Below are positions 1 to 10,198 of a stretch of 64,000 nucleotides of DNA, piece by piece. The first letter of the stretch is position 1. Each line of letters begins with the position of its first letter. The position numbers were made by a program, and so were the translations under genes. The notes beneath the pieces were generated by a model. That model did no database searches, was not told the DNA's origin, and was given only the letters and a program-made list of their open reading frames with translations. The stretch lies in assembly GCF_050436995.1 (NCBI RefSeq), contig NC_134774.1:5004030-5068029 (forward strand), written 5' to 3'. The DNA comes from Anticarsia gemmatalis (Eukaryota > Arthropoda > Insecta > Lepidoptera > Erebidae).

Positions 1-590
1 CTCATAGAGACATGTACCCAGCAGTAGGATTATGATCACGTTGTTATAACGGTGAAGGAACGAGGAATGTCATGTGTGAGAGTTGTTTAAACAGTTGTTG
101 TAGTAATGTAAAGTGTCACTTGATCACTGTGATGTACTCTACCTCTCATAGAGACATGTGCCCAGCAGTAGGATTATGATCACGTTGTTATAACGGTGAA
201 GGAACGAGCAATGTCATGTGTGAGAGTTGTTTAAACAGTTGTTGTAGTAATGTAAAGTGTCACTTGATCACTGTGATGTACTCTACCTCTCATAGAGACA
301 TGTACCCAGCAGTAGGATTATGATCACGTTGTTATAACGGTGAAGGAACGAGGAATGTCATGTGTGAGAGTTGTTTAAACAGTTGTTGTAGTAATGTAAA
401 GTGTCACTTGATCACTGTGATGTACTCTACCTCTCATAGAGACATGTGCCCAGCAGTAGGATTATGATCACGTTGTTATAACGGTGAAGGAACGAGCAAT
501 GTCATGTGTGAGAGTTGTTTAAACAGTTGTTGTAGTAATGTAAAGTGTCACTTGATCACTGTGATGGACTCTACCTCTCATAGAGACACG
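1..590 (+). repeat. 144-bp satellite array, four units (SINE-A derived)
   Basis: Units begin CTCATAGAGACATGT at 1, 145, 289, 433 and a partial one at 577, an exact 144-bp period. Units 1 and 3 share ACATGTACCC and GAGGAATG; units 2 and 4 share ACATGTGCCC and GAGCAATG, so the array alternates as a 288-bp dimer. The unit resembles the 3' half of SINE-A (AACGGTGAAGGA, GAGAGTTGTTTA, CCCAGCAGT). The array runs out at 590 into TAGTGGGACTGTAATAG, which matches the SINE-A 3' end. The left edge is cut by the window. Confidence 0.95.
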
Positions 591-863
591 TGCTAGTGGG
601 ACTGTAATAGTTTAATACAACTTACCGAAGAATATAAATAAAATAAATATATTTAAAATCACCATTTTGTATTCTTTACTCTAACATTAGTTGAAACAAA
701 TTAATTTAAGATTTTAAAATCTAATTTATATATTGCACTTTACACAAAGATTGTTATATGAAAATATACCTTATTTACTTATATTTTAAGTTGATTTTGG
801 TTTGAAAAATGTATCGTTTGTTTCTAAAAATAGTTATGGTACAATGACTATTAGGAATCTACA
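591..863. other. AT-rich spacer
   Basis: The first 25 bases look like a SINE-A 3' tail. The rest is AT-rich with no exon, RNA gene or recognisable repeat. Confidence 0.6.
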
Positions 864-1077
864 TCTATGCTTACTAATATTATAAATGCGAAAGTTTGTA
901 TGTTTGTTATTTCATTACGCCAAAACTACTGAACCGATTACGATGAAATTTGGTATGAACCTAGGTAGCTGAAGACCCAGAATAACACATAGGCTACTTT
1001 TTATCCCCGAGTTCCCGAGGGATCGGGATTTAGAAGGGAAGGGCTTCCCCGTGGACGAGGTCGCGGGCAGCCTCTAG
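864..1077 (+). mobile_element. Hel-D non-autonomous Helitron
   Basis: Starts TC followed by TACTAATATTATAAATGCGAA, runs through GATGAAATTTGGTATGAACC and the GACCCAGAATAACACATAGG block, and ends GGCAGCCTCTAG before T. The 3' CTAG end and TC start fit Helitrons. Confidence 0.7.
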
Positions 1078-1162
1078 TATGGAATATGGATGGAATGAAT
1101 GGTATAAAATTGTACTACATACACGAGCGAATTCGAGCCAGTCCGCTAGTTTAATCCATACT

Positions 1163-1193
1163 TCCATACTAATATTATAAATGCGAAAGTAAC

Positions 1194-1232
<39 letters not shown>

Positions 1233-1490
1233 GCTTCTCAATCACGCCTAAACTACTGAACCAATTTGCATGAAATTTGGTAGGGAGATATTTTGATACC
1301 CGAGAAAGGACATAGGCTACTTTTTACCCCGGGAAAATGACGCGTTTCCCGGGAAAATTCAGGTAGCGAACGAAGTCCCGAATAGTCAATATTTTAATGA
1401 CATTGTAATTAACAAAATTCCGTTGTCATGGCAACTGTTTTAATGGCGAATATGCCTTAGCGCGACTTCGTTATACTATGAGATATAAAT
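1163..1490 (+). mobile_element. Hel-B Helitron, long form, with (TCTG)n
   Basis: Begins TCCATACTAATATTATAAATG and then GCGAAAGTAACTC plus a TCTG microsatellite (1197-1232). It carries CCCGGGAAAA blocks and extends to GAGATATAAATAA next to Hel-A. An inverted copy lies at 1645-1974. Confidence 0.7.
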
Positions 1491-1492
1491 AA

Positions 1493-1644
1493 CTAGCTGA
1501 CCCGCGCAACTTCGCTTGCGTCACATAAGAGAGAATGGGTCAGAGTTTTCCATGTTTTTGTAACACTTTTTACTGTTACCTACTCTGCTCCTATTGGTCG
1601 TAGCGTGATGATATAAAATATGCTTTCTTTTCACGAAAAATATT
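1493..1644 (-). mobile_element. Hel-A 3' half, minus strand
   Basis: Begins CTAGCTGACCCGCGCAACTT, the reverse complement of the Hel-A 3' end (CGCAA/TTGCG hairpin, then CAGCTAG). It stops at ATATTCTCAAAAT, the centre of a palindrome with 1975-2130. Confidence 0.75.
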
Positions 1645-1915
1645 CTCAAAATTATTTATATCTCTTAGTATAACAAAGTCGCGCTAAGACATGTCCGCCA
1701 TTAAAACAGTTGCCATGGCAACGGATTTTTGTTAATTCAATGTCATTATAATATTGATTTTTCGCGACTTCATTAAATTTTCAGAATTTTCCCGGGAAAT
1801 GCGTTATTTTCCCGGGGTAAAAAGTAGCCTATGTCCTTTCTCGGGTATCAAAATATCTCCATACCAAATTTCATGCAAATTGGTTCAGTAGTTTAGACGT
1901 GATTGAGTAGCAGGC

Positions 1916-1946
<31 letters not shown>

Positions 1947-1974
1947 GTTACTTTCGCATTTATAATATTAGTAT
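1645..1974 (-). mobile_element. Hel-B Helitron, minus strand
   Basis: Reverse complement of the 1163-1490 element, including a (CAGA)n tract and the CCCGGGAAAA blocks; it ends ATAATATTAGTATGGA. It sits at the centre of the Hel-A palindrome. Confidence 0.75.
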
Positions 1975-2130
1975 GGATTTTGAGAATATTTTTCGTGAAA
2001 GAAAAGCATATTTTATATCATCACGCTAAGACCAATAGGAGCAGAGTAACAGTAAAGTGTTACAAAAACGTGGAAAATTTTGACCCATTCTCTCTTATGT
2101 GACGCAAGCGAAGTTGCGCGGGTCAGCTAG
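1975..2130 (+). mobile_element. Hel-A 3' half, plus strand
   Basis: Begins TTTTGAGAATATT, mirror of the end of 1493-1644, and ends AAGTTGCGCGGGTCAGCTAG before T. Together the two form arms of about 150 bp interrupted by Hel-B. Confidence 0.75.
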
Positions 2131-2159
2131 TAGGTATATAAATATAGCGGCCACCCGTG

Positions 2160-2345
2160 ACATTTTTATTTTCCCCGTTTTCACAAAATGTTTTATTGCT
2201 GCTCCACTCCTTTTAGTCATAGGGTGATGTTATGTACCTTTCCTCAGTAAATGGGCTATTCAAAACAAAAATATTTTTTCTATTCAAAACAGCAGTTTTT
2301 AAGATTAGCGTGTTCAAACAAACAAACTCTTTAGCTTTACTTTAT
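2160..2345 (-). mobile_element. Decayed Hel-A copy
   Basis: Contains the reverse complement of the Hel-A body: GCTGCTCCACTCCTTTTAGT, AAATGGGCTATTC, GATTAGCGTGTTCAAACAAA and TTTATTAGTA. It is too diverged to place exact ends. The bases to 2650 are AT-rich without a gene. Confidence 0.5.
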
Positions 2346-2652
2346 TAGTACAGACTAGAAGTATAAAACCATAACTTTTAAACTCTCGCGTTGCATGTTT
2401 AATGTATAATAGAATACGGAAATTAACGCGAATACGCATTTTACCTTAAAATGCCTAACACACACATTAGAAGTATAAAAGCAGTATTTTTACAAACACA
2501 AGCAAACTCAGGTTTTCAGCAAGTCTTAAAACAACAAAATCATTGTTATTTTATTCAATTAATCAATTGGAACTATATATTATGACTATATAATGAAAGC
2601 AAAACATAATTCTATGTACACGTGACTATCGTATGGTTAGTGGTCAACCTCC

Positions 2653-2861
2653 CACAGCCTCCATGGCGCAGTGGTTTAGGTCGCCACGCCGCTACCATTG
2701 CGGCAGGAGGTCGTGGGTTCGATATCCACACGGAACAATTATTTGTGCGATCCACAAATAATTGTTTCGGGTCTGATTGTACTTTATGTCCGTTGTTTGT
2801 ATGTTTGTAAGTCCCCGCGACACAAGAGCAATTCTTAGTGTGGTAGTTGTCTTAAAAAAAC
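2653..2861 (+). mobile_element. SINE-B
   Basis: tRNA-like head with A box TGGCGCAGTGG and B box GGTTCGATATCC. The body is the family's GTGCGATCCACAAATAATTG, TTGTCCGTTGTTTGTATG-type and CCCCGCGACACAAGAGCAA blocks, then an A-rich tail. A 25-bp 5S-SINE-I end lies directly upstream. Confidence 0.8.
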
Positions 2862-3057
2862 TAGAGCCAGAATAGTACCAAACAACTTAGTAGAAAGTCT
2901 TGTATGCAAGGTTCGCGGTTGGAGGTATACAACATACAGAATGTATAACATCAGAGACTCGGCTTATACAGCTGACGGTGACCTGTTTGATACAGATACT
3001 TTAATTTGAAAATAGGCAGTTTTTTGAGCCTAGCCTTTCTTCCAAACTAAATATGTT

Positions 3058-3242
3058 GTAGTCGGCTTCCAGTCTCACCGGATGCAGCTGAATACCAGTA
3101 TTGTTCATGCAGCGACTGTCTATCAGACCTCCACAACACAGTTACCTGACTTATAACACGATACTAAGACTGGTTGTCAGACTTTCAAGCTTCTGACTAC
3201 TGTTAACGACAGTCAAAGATCTTTGAAAATGACAGCCGGGAA
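3058..3242 (-). mobile_element. 5S-SINE-II, 3' part
   Basis: Reverse-strand tail: GTCGGCTTCCAGTCTCACCG, GATGCAGCTGAATACCAGTA, GACTGTCTATCAGACC, then CTTTGAAAATGACAGCCGGG. The 5S-like head is missing. A (GAAAC)n run follows. Confidence 0.75.
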
Positions 3243-3624
3243 ACGAAACGAAACGAAAAAATATTAAACTTGTACTCTTAAAAGGTTTTTTTTTTCATAA
3301 ATAATGTTGAAATTGTAATTATTGCAGACTGAAACATTTTATTAGGCACTCATTTGATACCAACGAAAATAAGACACTGTGATTTCACTATGTCATATTT
3401 CTATACTAAATTGTGTTTTTGACATTTCATAAAGAGTAGCTGATTTGACTGATAGTCAACTACCTTATTATCTTGGAAGTAAAATAAAACAATATGTATA
3501 AAAATATATTTATTTACATTATCCTTAATCTAAAACACTATTTATAAAATTTTATTTATATTCTATTATTTATATAGATATACATAGTAGTATTTTCTTA
3601 ATCATTCATACGTATATACATACA
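3243..3624. other. AT-rich spacer
   Basis: AT-rich sequence with a short AACGAAACGAAAC run at its start. I see no exon or structured element. Confidence 0.5.
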
Positions 3625-3795
3625 TAATATCACACCTTTTTTCTATAGGGGTAGGCAGAGACTAAAGAACGTCACTTGGTACGATCCTTACAAACTTCCC
3701 TTGCTTCATTCACATACATACATGTTGTCATACAGGACCGTCGGTTACGAACACCTGACCTTTTTACAACACATCACCGATATGATCTGTGTATG
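3625..3795 (+). repeat. Rep-G dispersed repeat
   Basis: Carries TATAGGGGTAGGCAGAGAC, GTCACTTGGTACGATCCTTA and CAGGACCGTCGGTTACGAAC. The same order recurs at 6545-6722, 30233-30360 and 35388-35545. The class is unknown; possibly the 3' end of a non-LTR retrotransposon. Confidence 0.65.
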
Positions 3796-4094
3796 TCTTT
3801 CTAGGGCACCCCTTCCCAACGTTTCGATTAGCTTTCGCAAAATGAATTTTATTTAATTATTTTTATATTACTATCAATGGATTTACAACACATCACCTAT
3901 ATGATCTTGTAAAAAGTCTCGTTATTCATAACTAACTTTGAATCGTTTTTCTGAGAAAAGAAACGGTATCCGTGGTGTTAAATTATATCTGAACATCATT
4001 TGTCGTCTGTCTGTGTCGAAACCGATGCCGAAACTCGGCTGCAACTGCATCGGAGGCAGGAACAGACCTGGGAAAAAATAGTATATATATTTTT

Positions 4095-4530
4095 CATATT
4101 ATTGGACAACTCACACACGGTCATCTGATTACAAACTAAGCAGAGCTTGTACTGTAACCAGATAACTGATGTAGTCGGCTTCCAGTCTCACCGGATGCAG
4201 CTGAATACCAGTATTGTACATGCAGCGACTGTCTATCAGACCTACACAACACAGTTAACTTATAACACGATACTAAGACTGCTTGTCAGACTTTCAAGCT
4301 TCTGACTACTGTGAACGACTGTCAAAGATCTTTGAAAAAGACAGCCGGGACCCACAATTTAACGTGCCTTCAGAAACACGGAGGAATTCGATATGTATTA
4401 TATGGTCACCCAACCGTGCCCTCCGAAGAGTGGGTATGCGGTCACCCATCCATGGAATGACCGCGTCAAGGTTTACGTAACCCAGACATCGATTACCGCC
4501 CGGTGATAGCAACTGGCTATGGGCGCCGGT
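4095..4530 (-). mobile_element. Composite: SINE-C tail, 5S-SINE-II tail, 5S-SINE-I head
   Basis: Three SINE pieces are joined head to tail. 4095-4167 is a SINE-C tail, 4168-4400 a 5S-SINE-II tail (GCAGCGACTGTCTATCAGAC), and 4410-4530 a reverse 5S-SINE-I head with GCGGTCACCCATCCATGGAA and GCAACTGGCTATGGGCGCC. The switch falls in the shared 5S-like region. Confidence 0.65.
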
Positions 4531-5344
4531 ACAAAAATTGTTTAAAAACGATTTTTTATCAATAATTTCTCGGAAAATTACTTTAAAAATACGTACCTAT
4601 TAATATAACAATCAGTTTAACTTTCATATTTACTAAAAGGAATTAAAAACTCACTATACTTTATATACTAGTAAAATTTAAAACAATATATAAAAGTCTT
4701 TATTGCAAATACAACCTTATTGTGAAAACATAGAGTGTATTTTCAATTGCACTGTGCCGCGAATTTTATATGCATTTTATTATTAATCAATTGGAAACTA
4801 TTTTAATGTATACTTTAGATTACTAATCAAGGATAACCGTAACGGAAAATAATGGAAATCCGACACCGAAACCGAATCCGTAAATTCGGATAGCGACTGA
4901 AGCATTATGTATTAAAAATCTAATCCGTTACCGTTTTATTTAATACTAGCGGGTTATCGATTAAAGATTTCTATGTATGTAAAAATACATTGAAATCTTT
5001 ACTTCCTTTTAAAATATGAATTTTCTTTTCGGGGAAAATAGAACTCTATTAATAGTCAATCTTAAAGCCCGGTTCCCACTGCGAGCGGAGCGGAGCCGAA
5101 ACGTCAAACAATCCACGATAAAATGCATGTTCTCTATTCCCATATAATAAAAGATAACAAACAAATCTTACTAGCTGTAAAAAACGTCAAAAACGATTCC
5201 CTGAATGTAGCAAACGAAACATAAATAGTAGTAGACGTAACAACAACGTCCTTCCGTTCCCTCACACGCACTCTGCGTATACGTCTACTGTATTTATGTT
5301 TCTATATAACTTGTGTCTATATTCACACACACAAATATAATATA
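4531..5344. other. Spacer without gene
   Basis: AT-rich. 4825-4905 has a degenerate CCGAAACCGAATCCGTAAAT run. 5070-5290 begins CCCGGTTCCCACTGCGAGCG and looks like a decayed repeat. No coding potential seen. Confidence 0.5.
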
Positions 5345-5545
5345 TACTACTAACTGACCCGAAAAACGTTGCTTTGCCATATAAATAAAAAAAAAATAGT
5401 CACTTAGGGGTATGAAAAATAGACGTTGGCCGTTTCTCAGACCTACTCAATATGCTCACAAAATTTCATGAGAATCTGTCAAGCCGTTTCGGAGGAGTAT
5501 GGCAACGAAAACTGTGACGCGAGAATTTTATATATTAGATAGTAA
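5345..5545 (-). mobile_element. Hel-C repeat, minus strand
   Basis: Carries CTGACCCGAAAAACGTTGCT, CACTTAGGGGTATGAAAAAT, CATGAGAATCTGTCAAGCCG and GACGCGAGAATTTTATATAT, the reverse of the copies at 22630, 38495 and 52549. Helitron assignment rests on the Hel-like CAGCTAG end seen in the 52.6-kb copy. Confidence 0.6.
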
Positions 5546-6059
5546 TCAATGTTATATGCAAATCTACAAACGTGTTCACTACGTCATAATCAAAAGAATC
5601 ATAGTAATGTGACAATGTGTAGTGAGTGAGAGACTCCGATAAAATTAAATGACGTAGGGACCACGTTAACACACGTAAAATATAACTTATTCAAATAAGT
5701 CTACTTGTACTTTTGAAGTAAAATTAAAGAATAATAATATATTTTAAATGATACGCTTAAATTTGTTTATATAAGAATTGTAATATATAAAAACATTTGG
5801 TATACTAGCCGTTTCATTCAATTTTACTTGTAATTTTTAGGGTTTTTTTACGCAATGAGTAAAGAAAATATTTTTTGTGGAACTATGGGTTATTTTTTGA
5901 AGTAAATTAAGCATTATAAGTTTATAGAAACTAAAGTTCTTTTTGGTATCTGCCTACTCCTATGGGAATAATCTGTATTTTACTGTCATTAATATAGCAA
6001 TTTTAATTGGTTGTTCTAAAATACAGAAATGATCATACAAAACATGTGTTTATTTTTTA
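5546..6059. other. AT-rich spacer
   Basis: AT-rich with no open frame of interest. A short TGCCTACTCCTATGGGAATA piece near 5952 is a Rep-G fragment. Confidence 0.5.
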
Positions 6060-6358
6060 CTCAATACTGTCCCAATGCTGAGCAAGGGTCTCCTCCTGAA
6101 CGGGGGAGGGGTTTGTCCTTGAGTCCACCACGCTGACCAAGTGCGGGTTGGGAACTTTGCATACCTTTAAGAAATGTTCTAAACAACTCTCAGGCATGCA
6201 AGGTTGCATCACGATGTTTTCCTTCACCGTTGGAACAAGTGATCATTATTTCTAATACACACATTACTTTGGAAAGTTATATTATACTTGTGTTGCCTCG
6301 AGTTCGAACCGTCGACCACTTGCGTGGGAGGTGCCAACTTATACCACTCGGCTATGAT
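6060..6358 (-). mobile_element. SINE-A, near full length
   Basis: Read on the minus strand: an A-box-like head (AGCCGAGTGG), B box near GGTTCGAACT, the CTTGTTCCAACGGTGAAGGA block, and a 3' end with GAGCAAGGGTCTCC-type sequence in reverse. Length about 300 bp. Confidence 0.8.
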
Positions 6359-6544
6359 TGTTTGCTTTTGAATTACAATTAAATATGTAAGATAAATCAC
6401 TTCCTTATATATTCTATTAATATACGCCCACTCAATGACATTTAAAATCTAATTTTGCAGCCAAAGGAAGCTTTTCTTTGATAGCAATTCTTAGTGCGGG
6501 AGTTGTTTAAAAAAAAAAAAATTATATGTATATTTCTTTTTTAC

Positions 6545-6722
6545 TATATATATTATACAGAACATTTCGCCTTCCCATAGGGGTAGGCAGAGACCAGAGA
6601 ACGTCACTTGGTACGATCCTTACAAACTTCCCTTGCTTCATTCACATACATACATGTTGTCATACAGGACCGTCGGTTACGAACACCTGACCTTTTTACA
6701 ACACATCACCGATATGATCTGT
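6545..6722 (+). repeat. Rep-G dispersed repeat
   Basis: Second copy of the 3625 repeat, with CCATAGGGGTAGGCAGAGAC, GTCACTTGGTACGATCCTTA and TTTTTACAACACATCACCGA. Confidence 0.65.
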
Positions 6723-6852
6723 GTTACTAATTAGTCCTTTTTGATTACAGGTACGTTGACAAGCGAAAATCATCGGTAAGTACTTGTATTAAAGTTGGTT
6801 TTTCTTTGGCATTTTGTTAAAGCGTTAGATTTATATTTCATTGTTTACTTAG

Positions 6853-7225
6853 TATGAAAGATTCACCGTTGTAACAAGTGATAATTATTTCTAATCCTAT
6901 TCTACTAATATTATTAATGCGAAAGTTTGTGAGGATGAATGTATGTATGTATGGATGTTTGTTACTCTTTCACGCAAATACTACTGAATCGATTACGATG
7001 AAATTTGGTATATAGGTAGCTGAAGACCCAGAATAGCACATAGGCTACTTTTTAGCCCGGAGTTCCCGAGGGATCGGGATTTACACGGGAAGGGTTTCCA
7101 CGCGGTCGAAGTCGCGGGCAGCCTCTAGTACACACATAACTTGGAAAAGTCATTGGTGTGTTGCCACAGGTTCGAACCTGCAACCACTTGCGTGGAAGGA
7201 CTAATTAGATCACTCGGCTTTCACT
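6853..7225 (-). mobile_element. SINE-A split by a Helitron
   Basis: 6853-6894 ends GATAATTATTTCTAA and 7129-7225 resumes TACACACATAACTTGGAAAA. These are neighbouring bases in intact SINE-A, so Hel-D at 6895-7128 inserted between A and T. Confidence 0.8.
6895..7128 (+). mobile_element. Hel-D Helitron inside SINE-A
   Basis: Begins TCCTATTCTACTAATATTAT and ends GGCAGCCTCTAG, with a GTCGAAGTCGCG hairpin-like end. Flanked by A and T with no target duplication, the Helitron pattern. Confidence 0.8.
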
Positions 7226-7370
7226 CTAATCAAAATATTGTCAAAAAAGCCTTTAATTAAAAAACATTTTTTAATTAGTACTTCTAATAATATTATCGAA
7301 AGATAATCCGTTCCGTATGACTTGGAATACCGTGAAAGATGATTTTTTCAATAAAGATGATATTTTTTGG

Positions 7371-7377
7371 TATAAAA
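7371..7377 (+). promoter_or_regulatory. TATA box of the Gly/Leu-rich gene
   Basis: TATAAAA lies 53 bp upstream of the ATG at 7424. A start of transcription near 7400 would leave a 5' UTR of about 25 nt, usual for lepidopteran matrix-protein genes. Confidence 0.7.
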
Positions 7378-7423
7378 TGGCTGAAGAGTGAAGTTTTGGA
7401 CACAGACTGCAAGTGGTTCCGAG

Positions 7424-8987
7424 ATGGCAGCCAAAGCGTTAGTACTATCAGGTAAGTGAACTTTAAAAACTATTTTAAATTGTATTTTGTATGGAAACAT
7501 AAAGTGTCTTATTTCCTTTTATAACACTACCTAATAGACAAATAGTTTGATATAATCTATACCAATATTATAAAGCTGAGGAGTTTGTTTGTTTGTTTGT
7601 TTGAACGCGCTAATCTCAGGAACTACTGGTCCGATTTGAAAAATTCTTTCACTGTTAGATAGCCGATTTATCGAGGAAGGTTATAGACTATATATCATCT
7701 CGCTACGACCAATAGGAGCAGAGTACCAGTAAAAAATGATACAAAAAGGGGAAAAAATTTTACCCATTCTCTCTTAAGTGACGCAAGCGAAGTTGCGCAA
7801 GGTCAGCTAGTACATAATATAGATTTTACATCCATTTTATTTTATTTCAGCTCTCCTGTGCGTAGCCCGCTGCAACCCTCTGGGTTTAGGCGCGGCTACA
7901 GTATGCGAGTCTGCCCCTAACTTCCTCCCTGGAATCGGTTTAGGGCCCCTAACTGGCGGCCTAGGGGCCACAACAGTCTGTGAATCGGCCCCTAACCTCG
8001 GTTTCGGTTTAGGAGGATTAGGTTTTGGTGGTCTCGGCTATCTTGGCGGTCTTGGGGGACTCGGTGGACTAGGCCTTGGTGGTCTCGGAGGGGCTACGAC
8101 TGTGTGTGAATCGGCACCGAATCTAGGATTGGGGTTGGGCGGTTTAGGCCTAGGATTACCTTTGGGTATGTTTTGTTATTTTTTAAGTAACTGTCATAAT
8201 AATTAGATAATTTAAGTTGAGACTCTCATAGCTAGTTCATTAGCTAGCTCGTAGTTGACCGGTCAGTAAACTATCTGTGGGTAAAGCCACTTCAGTGCAG
8301 ACATTCCATAGATGGGTGGACACATAGTAGTATTTGAATTGGAGGCCACACAAAAAGTTCGTCCCAGTAGCCGTCAATTAAGATATAAATATTAAAATAG
8401 GGAAATAGGGATAGTAAAATAAAATATTTCTAGTTTTAATTATTTTAACATTTATTTCAGGCATAGGAGGACTCGGAGGCGCTACAACTGTCTGTGAAAC
8501 TGCACCTAACCTAGGTTTCGGCCTAGGAGGTTTGGGACTCGGCGGTCTTGGTGGTCTAGGTGCTCTCGGCGGTCTCGGCCTAGGCGGCTGCGGTTGTGGA
8601 CTCGGAGGTTTCGGCCTCGGCTATCCCTTCGGCCTTGGAGGTCTAGGTTTCGGCCTTAACGGCTTAGGCTTAGGCGGTCTCGGCTCTTTAGGAGGTCTCG
8701 GTTTAGGAGGTTTAGGTGGCGCAACAACTGTTTGCGAAACTGCCCCTAATCTAGGCTTTGGATACCCTGGCTACGGTTTAGGATTAGGAGGTTTGGGCCT
8801 CGGCGGTCTAGGAGGTGCGACGACGGTTTGCGAGACTGCCCCTAATCTAGGATACGGTATAGGCCTACCCGGTTTAGCTTACGGCGGGCTAGGGCCCCTA
8901 GCAGTAGGCGGTTTAGGGGGTGCAACAACCGTTTGCGAAACAGCTCCCAATCTAGGATTAGGGTTCCTAGGACGTCCTTTTTTATAA
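7424..8987 (+). CDS. Secreted Gly/Leu-rich repeat protein with seven TVCE(S/T)APN motifs
   Basis: Three coding exons: 7424-7451, 7851-8165 and 8461-8987. Both introns have GT..AG ends (GTAAGT and GTATGT donors; TTTCAG acceptors) and both are phase 1. The product is 289 residues. It opens with a signal peptide, MAAKALVLSALLCVARC. The rest is GLGGLG-type sequence broken by seven copies of GATTVCE(S/T)APNL or a close variant; the three in exon 2 have Ser, the four in exon 3 have Thr. A GCGCGLGG patch gives extra cysteines. Intron 1 holds a complete Helitron 40 bp from the acceptor. The regular Cys spacing and the tiny first exon suggest a cross-linked extracellular structural protein (cuticle, eggshell or silk), but I cannot name the family. 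The start choice is firm because it has a TATA box, a signal peptide and in-frame splicing. Confidence 0.9.
7556..7810 (+). mobile_element. Hel-A Helitron, complete, in intron 1
   Basis: 255 bp. Starts A|TCTATACCAATATTATAAAG. Ends with hairpin stem CGCAA/TTGCG followed by GGTCAGCTAG|T. It ends 40 bp before the exon 2 acceptor. Confidence 0.85.
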
Positions 8988-10198
8988 ACTCCCACTCGTC
9001 TACAGCGAGTCATAATACTAATACGCAGATCGGGACAGGCTTATTTCCAACAATAATTGATAACAATTACGATCAGACAAACAACCAACATATTATCGCT
9101 TTAGTTTAAACAGCAAATAAAAAAAACTTCAGGTATAATTTTTTTAAAAAATCTTTTTTTATGTCGACTAATATTTGACAAATATTGGCTAATATAAAGC
9201 CTTCCGTCTTGGGAGGAATCACTAAAAATATTCTCTTAGTGCTCCTTTACTTGCTAAGGAATGTTCATAGCAAATGTCAAGTTTGTACGCTCAGTAGTTT
9301 CGACTGTGCGTTGTCCATCAGTCAGTCAGTAACGGAAGAGTTTTATATTTAAAGACACCATTTCGTGCATTAACTGATCAAATAGAAACACAAATTTCTA
9401 ATTACATTAAGCTTTATTTTACATCCAAAATGGTGACATCTGCCGCCATTTTAAATACCAATAAAAATATGTTTTTTAAATATATTTGACAGTTAAGTCT
9501 TCGTTCAGAAATACAATCTTATAGGTAGTAAAGTGTGGTTATAAAAGTGACAAAAATATTTAAAGAATATGTTTGGTTTCGCTAAATTAAGTTAATATTT
9601 GTTTGTATGAAAAATTCTAATTTTAACATCCTATGCAATAATTTTAGTCTTAAAAAAGATTTTTTCGTTTAACACCTATGTATAAAGATTTGGAACGAAT
9701 ATTTAATTATTTGTTTTTTTGGCTGTCAATTCAAAATTGTTGAAAATTTAATTGAAATATTGATCTCGCAGTATTTGTTAAGTCATAAAAATATTCGTTT
9801 TCTTAAACTTTATACGAAATTATGCCTGAATTGAAAAAAAAATATATAAATATTCAAAATTCTTATTGTATTTATTTTATTGGCAATAAATGTATTTATT
9901 TTATTTGTGTTTATTTGTTTTTTATGACCTTTTGATTCCCTGAATAACCATGTTTTTTATTTGAAAAACAATAGCGTTAGCAGTGTCTTTACCATTACAT
10001 TCATAAGGAATGTTAAATCATACTAACTTTATTATGCGAAAATTTCTTTTAAGTCACGAACGAAGATGTTTCTTTGTAACAAATATTCCTCTATCTGACG
10101 CCACCTGAATCATCTGCTATAGACTGACACAGGCCAATGATGATGATGATGTTTAATACTCTTTCACTTACAAACTTCATTATTAAATAAAATATAAA
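8988..10198. other. 3' UTR of the Gly/Leu-rich gene and AT-rich spacer
   Basis: The UTR probably ends soon after the AATAAA at 9116. The remainder to 10198 is AT-rich with poly-T runs and a short TGATGATGATGA tract. No gene seen. Confidence 0.6.
9116..9121 (+). promoter_or_regulatory. Polyadenylation signal AATAAA
   Basis: AATAAA 129 bp after the stop codon of the Gly/Leu-rich gene, the first canonical signal downstream. Confidence 0.6.

Noticed and set aside
1..590. CRISPR array
   Set aside because: Units are contiguous 144-bp repeats without unique spacers, and the DNA is eukaryotic.
1197..1232. Cys/Val-rich coding repeat in (TCTG)n
   Set aside because: Microsatellite internal to a Helitron family; it recurs at 44701 and, reversed, at 1915.
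7424..8987. Chorion class A or B identity for the Gly/Leu-rich gene
   Set aside because: Gene plan and Gly content fit, but the characteristic chorion central domain is not visible, so I did not name it chorion.
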